Source: Paractinoplanes aksuensis
GTDB lineage: Bacteria > Actinomycetota > Actinomycetes > Mycobacteriales > Micromonosporaceae
Direction of reading: 5' to 3'
Length of the DNA stretch: 64,000 nucleotides
Assembly (NCBI RefSeq): GCF_024137025.1
Contig: NZ_JAMYJR010000054.1
Span: 20,673-84,672, forward strand
The stretch's first letter is position 1, and every line of letters begins with the position of its first letter. The translations under genes and the position numbers were made by a program. The notes under the pieces are model-generated. The model ran no database searches. It worked only from the letters and a program-made list of their open reading frames with translations, and was not told where the DNA came from. Shown here in pieces: positions 60,994 through 64,000 of this stretch.

Positions 60994-61995
60994 GTGGCAG
61001 CTCGTGACCCGGTGCGGGGCGATCTGGTAGGCCGGCGGCGGCTCGAGGCGGCAGATCTCCCGGGCGTACGCACATCGGGGGTGGAACGCGCAGCCGGTCG
61101 GGATGTCGGTGAGCGCCGGCGGCAGCCCGCGGATCACGTTGAGCGCCTGCCCCTTGTGGTCGAGGCGCGGGATCGATTCGAGCAACGCCTTCGTATAGGC
61201 ATGGGCGGGGTGGGCGTAGATGTCGTACACCGGTGCCTCTTCGACGACCTTGCCCGCGTACATGACGGCGATCCGGTCGGCCACGTCGGCCACCACGCCC
61301 ATGTCGTGGGTGATCAGCATCAGGCCCATGTTGCGCTCGCGTTGCAGGTCGGCCAGCAGGCTCATGATCTGGGCCTGGACCGTGACGTCGAGGGCGGTGG
61401 TGGGCTCGTCGGCGATCAGCACCTCGGGGTCGAGGGCGAGGGCCATGGCGATCATGACGCGTTGCCGCATGCCGCCGGAGAACTCGTGCGGGTAGTCGTC
61501 GACGCGGCGGCGGGCGTCCGGGATGCGGACCTGGTCGAGCAGCTCGATCGCGCGGCGCTTGGCCTCCCGGCGGGACGTGCCGCGGTGCACCCGGAAGAGC
61601 TCGGCCAGCTGGAATCCGACGGTGTAGACCGGGTTCAGCGCACTCAACGCGTCCTGGAAGATCATCGCGATGCGGTTGGCCCGCACCTTGCGGCGCTCGC
61701 TCTCGGGCAGGCGCAGCAGGTCGACGCCGCGGTAGAGCACCCGCCCGCCGGTGACGTGGCCGGGCGGGGTGTCGAGGATGCCCATGATCGCCTGCGCGGT
61801 GACCGATTTGCCGCAGCCCGATTCGCCCAGCACGGCCAGCGTCTCGCCCGGGTTGAGCCACAGGTTGACGCCGTTGACCGCGCGGGCCACGCCGTCGCGG
61901 GTACGGAACTCGACGTGCAGATCCTCCACGTGCAGAAGCGGCGCCCGCGGGTCGAGGCCGGGCAGCGCATCGACGTGAGCCGTAATCTCGTTCAT
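60967..61995 (-). CDS. oppD: Oligopeptide ABC transporter ATP-binding protein (OppD-like)
   Basis: A 342-residue ABC ATPase: Walker A GESGCGKSV, signature FSGGMRQRVMIAMAL, Walker B LIADEPTTALD, H-loop LITHDMGVV, and the oligo_HPY tail (HAYTKALLESIPRLD, GCAFHPRCAYAREIC). It pairs with OppF as the heterodimeric motor. ATG 61995 is 7 nt after the oppC stop. Confidence 0.94.
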   Translation of the reverse strand: MNEITAHVDALPGLDPRAPLLHVEDLHVEFRTRDGVARAVNGVNLWLNPGETLAVLGESGCGKSVTAQAIMGILDTPPGHVTGGRVLYRGVDLLRLPESERRKVRANRIAMIFQDALSALNPVYTVGFQLAELFRVHRGTSRREAKRRAIELLDQVRIPDARRRVDDYPHEFSGGMRQRVMIAMALALDPEVLIADEPTTALDVTVQAQIMSLLADLQRERNMGLMLITHDMGVVADVADRIAVMYAGKVVEEAPVYDIYAHPAHAYTKALLESIPRLDHKGQALNVIRGLPPALTDIPTGCAFHPRCAYAREICRLEPPPAYQIAPHRVTSCHFVREVLGV

Positions 61996-62002
61996 CGGCG
62001 CC

Positions 62003-62908
62003 TCACCGCAGTTTCGGGTCGAAGGCGTCGCGGATCGCGTCGCCGAGCATGATGAAGGCGAGCACGGTGGCCGCCAGGAAGACCGACGGCCAGACCAGCG
62101 GGGCGGCCGCGGTCCGGGCGAACGGGCCGGCCTCGGCGATGGCCAGGCCCCAGCTGACCGCGTCGCCCTTGAGCCCCACCCCCAGGTACGACAGGGTGGC
62201 CTCGCCCGCGATGTTGACCCCGAGCAACACGGTCAGCACGACGATGAACGGGCTGACCGCGTTGGGCAGGATGTGCCGCAACATGAGCCGGGCCGGGCTC
62301 GCGCCGAGCATCCGGGCCGCGGCCACGTAGTCCTGGTTCTTGGCCGAGATCACCGCCGAGCGCATGACCCGGGCCGCGGTGGTCCAGCCGAGCACACCGA
62401 GGGTGACGATCACGGCGAACACCCCGTTGCTCTCGGGGTCGGACGACAGGCGCCGGGCCAGCACGATCGCGCCCAGGATGAACGGGATGGCCAGCACGAT
62501 GTCGACGAAGCGGGACAGCACCGCGTCCACCCAGCGTCCGAAGTAGCCGGCCAGCAGCCCGACGACCAGGCCGATCACGCCGGCGATGAGCGTGGCGGCG
62601 ACCCCGACGAGGATCGAGTCCCGGGCCCCGTACACGGTCTTGGCATAGACGTCGCAGCCCTGGAAGTCGTAGCCGAAGGGCGCGCCGCCACCGGCCCCGG
62701 CGTTCTTGCGGGCGAGCAGGCAGTCCTTCGGGTCGGCCGAGGTGAACAGAGAGGGCCAGGCCGCCATCAGCAGCACGACGACGACCAGCACCGCCGCGAT
62801 CCAGAAGATCTTGCGGGTACGCAGGTCGAGCCAGGCATCACCGGCCAGGCTGCGCGGTTTGCCGCCCGTCGGCTTCGGCGCCTCGACGGTGGCGTTGCGG
62901 TCACTCAT
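62003..62908 (-). CDS. oppC: Oligopeptide ABC transporter permease (OppC-like)
   Basis: A 301-residue BPD-type permease with an N-terminal helix (IFWIAAVLVVVVLLMAAW), an external loop containing two Cys, and five further helices. The EAA loop that contacts the ATPases is at KNQDYVAAARMLGASPARLMLRHILPN. Start ATG 62908 overlaps the oppB end by 8 nt. Confidence 0.94.
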   Translation of the reverse strand: MSDRNATVEAPKPTGGKPRSLAGDAWLDLRTRKIFWIAAVLVVVVLLMAAWPSLFTSADPKDCLLARKNAGAGGGAPFGYDFQGCDVYAKTVYGARDSILVGVAATLIAGVIGLVVGLLAGYFGRWVDAVLSRFVDIVLAIPFILGAIVLARRLSSDPESNGVFAVIVTLGVLGWTTAARVMRSAVISAKNQDYVAAARMLGASPARLMLRHILPNAVSPFIVVLTVLLGVNIAGEATLSYLGVGLKGDAVSWGLAIAEAGPFARTAAAPLVWPSVFLAATVLAFIMLGDAIRDAFDPKLR

Positions 62909-63827
62909 AGCGGATCCGGGGGTCGAGGGCGGCGTAGAGCAGGTCGACGATCAGGTTGATCACCAAGAAGACGATCACGAGGACGCTGACGAAGCTGACC
63001 ACGAGCGGGCCGTCCTCGGTCCGGATGCCGCGGAGCAGGTTGAAGCCGACCCCGGGGATGTTGAACACGCCCTCGGTCACCACCGCGCCCGACATCAGCA
63101 CACCGAAGTCGACGCCGATCAACGTGATCACCGGGATCAGCGAGTTGCGCAGCACATGCACCCCGACCACTCGCTTGGGGGCGAGGCCCTTGGCCCGGGC
63201 CGTACGCACGTAGTCGGACCGCAGGTTCTCGGCCACCGCGGCCCGGGTCACCCGCAGCTCGGTCGCGACGACCAGCGTGCCCAGCACCAGGGCCGGCAGC
63301 AGCAGTTGGTAGAGGTTGGCGTCGCGGGTCGCGGTCGGCGGGAACCAGCCGAGCTGGATGCCGAACACCAGCTGGGCCAGCGGGGCCAGCACCACGATCG
63401 GCATGGCCAGCACGAGCAACGTCAGCACCAGGGTCACGGTGTCGAACGCGCCGCCGCGCCGCAGCCCCGAGAGCACACCGGCCCCGACCGCGACGACGGC
63501 CGCGATGACGATCGCCAGCAGGGCCAGCCGCAGGGTGACCGGCCAGGCCTGGGCCAGCATCTCGCCGATCGGCCGACCGGTGAGCGAGCGCCCGAGGTCG
63601 CCGGTGAGCAGGCCGGTCACGTAGTGCCAGTACTGCGTGAAGAAGCCGTCGTCCAGGTGGTACTGCGCGTTCAGCGCCGACCGCTGGGTGTCGGTGAGGG
63701 GACGGTCACCGACCAGCGCCTGGAGCGGGTCGTCGATGTTGGCGAACATCAACGCGTAGACGACAAAGGTGGCCCCGAAGAAGGTCAGGACCATCTGCAG
63801 CAGTCGCCGCACGATGTAGCGGAACAT
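62901..63827 (-). CDS. oppB: Oligopeptide ABC transporter permease (OppB-like)
   Basis: A 308-residue permease with six predicted helices. It starts MFRYIVRRLLQMVLTFFGATF, as is usual for OppB/DppB, and has the EAA motif SDYVRTARAKGLAPKRVVGVHVLRN. ATG 63827 has AAAGG upstream. The open frame to 63992 runs through the G/C homopolymer tract and is rejected. The binding-protein gene (oppA), normally just upstream, is not found before the end of the window. Confidence 0.94.
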   Translation of the reverse strand: MFRYIVRRLLQMVLTFFGATFVVYALMFANIDDPLQALVGDRPLTDTQRSALNAQYHLDDGFFTQYWHYVTGLLTGDLGRSLTGRPIGEMLAQAWPVTLRLALLAIVIAAVVAVGAGVLSGLRRGGAFDTVTLVLTLLVLAMPIVVLAPLAQLVFGIQLGWFPPTATRDANLYQLLLPALVLGTLVVATELRVTRAAVAENLRSDYVRTARAKGLAPKRVVGVHVLRNSLIPVITLIGVDFGVLMSGAVVTEGVFNIPGVGFNLLRGIRTEDGPLVVSFVSVLVIVFLVINLIVDLLYAALDPRIRYE

Positions 63828-63869
63828 GGAGAAGCCTTTTGGGCGCGGAGGGGACGGACAGACAGCGGT

Positions 63870-63924
63870 GGGGGGGGGGGGGGGGGGCCCCCCCGGGGGG
63901 CCCCCCCCCCCCCGGCCCCCCCCC
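63870..63924. other. G/C homopolymer tract, probably a sequencing or assembly artefact
   Basis: Runs in order: 18 G, 7 C, 6 G, 13 C, 2 G, 9 C. Nothing else in the window resembles this. Beyond it (63926-64000) the plus strand reads LGELMHDQLRRLPRGRPWRIAV, plausible coding sequence of a different gene, so the join may be false. Confidence 0.7.
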
Positions 63925-64000
63925 GCCTCCGACCTGGGCGAGCTGATGCACGACCAGCTTCGCCGGCTGCCCCGGGGACGGCCGTGGCGCATCGCTGTCG

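Noticed and set aside
63828..63992. N-terminal extension of OppB through the G/C tract
   Set aside because: Gives poly-Gly/Pro sequence; ATG 63827 begins the conserved first helix.

Overview
The window is about 72-73% GC by eye. Genes are packed in overlapping operons, GTG starts are common, and many transcripts look leaderless. Gene content points to a filamentous actinobacterium, most likely Micromonosporaceae (Actinoplanes-like): PerM next to purN, a cslA-glxA-cslZ type locus, PafBC-type promoters and a CebR operator. This placement is inference; there is no rRNA to confirm it.

Layout. 1-4.7 kb (minus): transcription-repair coupling factor mfd and a SurA-like lipoprotein. 4.75-11.2 kb (plus): a four-gene overlapping operon of a HypX-like protein, a cellulose-synthase-like glycosyltransferase, a GlxA-type copper radical oxidase and a GH6 glucanase. 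11.3-15.6 kb: PEP carboxylase, then a secreted CBM2-GH5 cellulase behind a perfect CebR box. 15.6-22.4 kb: two poorly known genes, a double ABC exporter (ATPase-permease-ATPase-permease) and a membrane-anchored DUF4352-like protein. 22.4-37.1 kb: a polysaccharide cluster with PAPS synthesis, Wzz-like, Wzy-like, Wzx-like, two sulfotransferases, a methyltransferase, two GH26-like proteins, WecB/TagA and GT2. It looks like a sulfated exopolysaccharide locus. 37.2-39.1 kb: a DeoR regulator and galT. 39.3-51.4 kb: core metabolism (idh, mdh, purN-purH, sucC-sucD, PerM-like protein) with a SpoIIE phosphatase and an MBL hydrolase. 51.8-54.7 kb: a B12-binding protein and two M23 peptidases separated by degenerate repeats. 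54.8-59.8 kb: pcrA, a secreted 5'-nucleotidase, and chorismate mutase behind a Phe/Tyr attenuator. 59.9-63.8 kb (minus): an oligopeptide ABC transporter without its binding protein, ending at a suspicious G/C homopolymer tract.

How the parts connect. The csl/glx operon and the sulfated polysaccharide cluster are two separate cell-surface glycan systems. The second begins at a pair of overlapping divergent promoters that would make expression of a secreted GH26 hydrolase and of the biosynthetic operon mutually exclusive. mfd and pcrA, 53 kb apart, carry the same DNA-damage promoter element (TGTCGGTG-N8-TAnnnT) and should be induced together. The chorismate mutase leader has all the parts of a translation-coupled attenuator. 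Terminators, palindromic operators and leaderless starts are listed individually. No tRNA, rRNA, CRISPR array, insertion sequence or prophage was seen.
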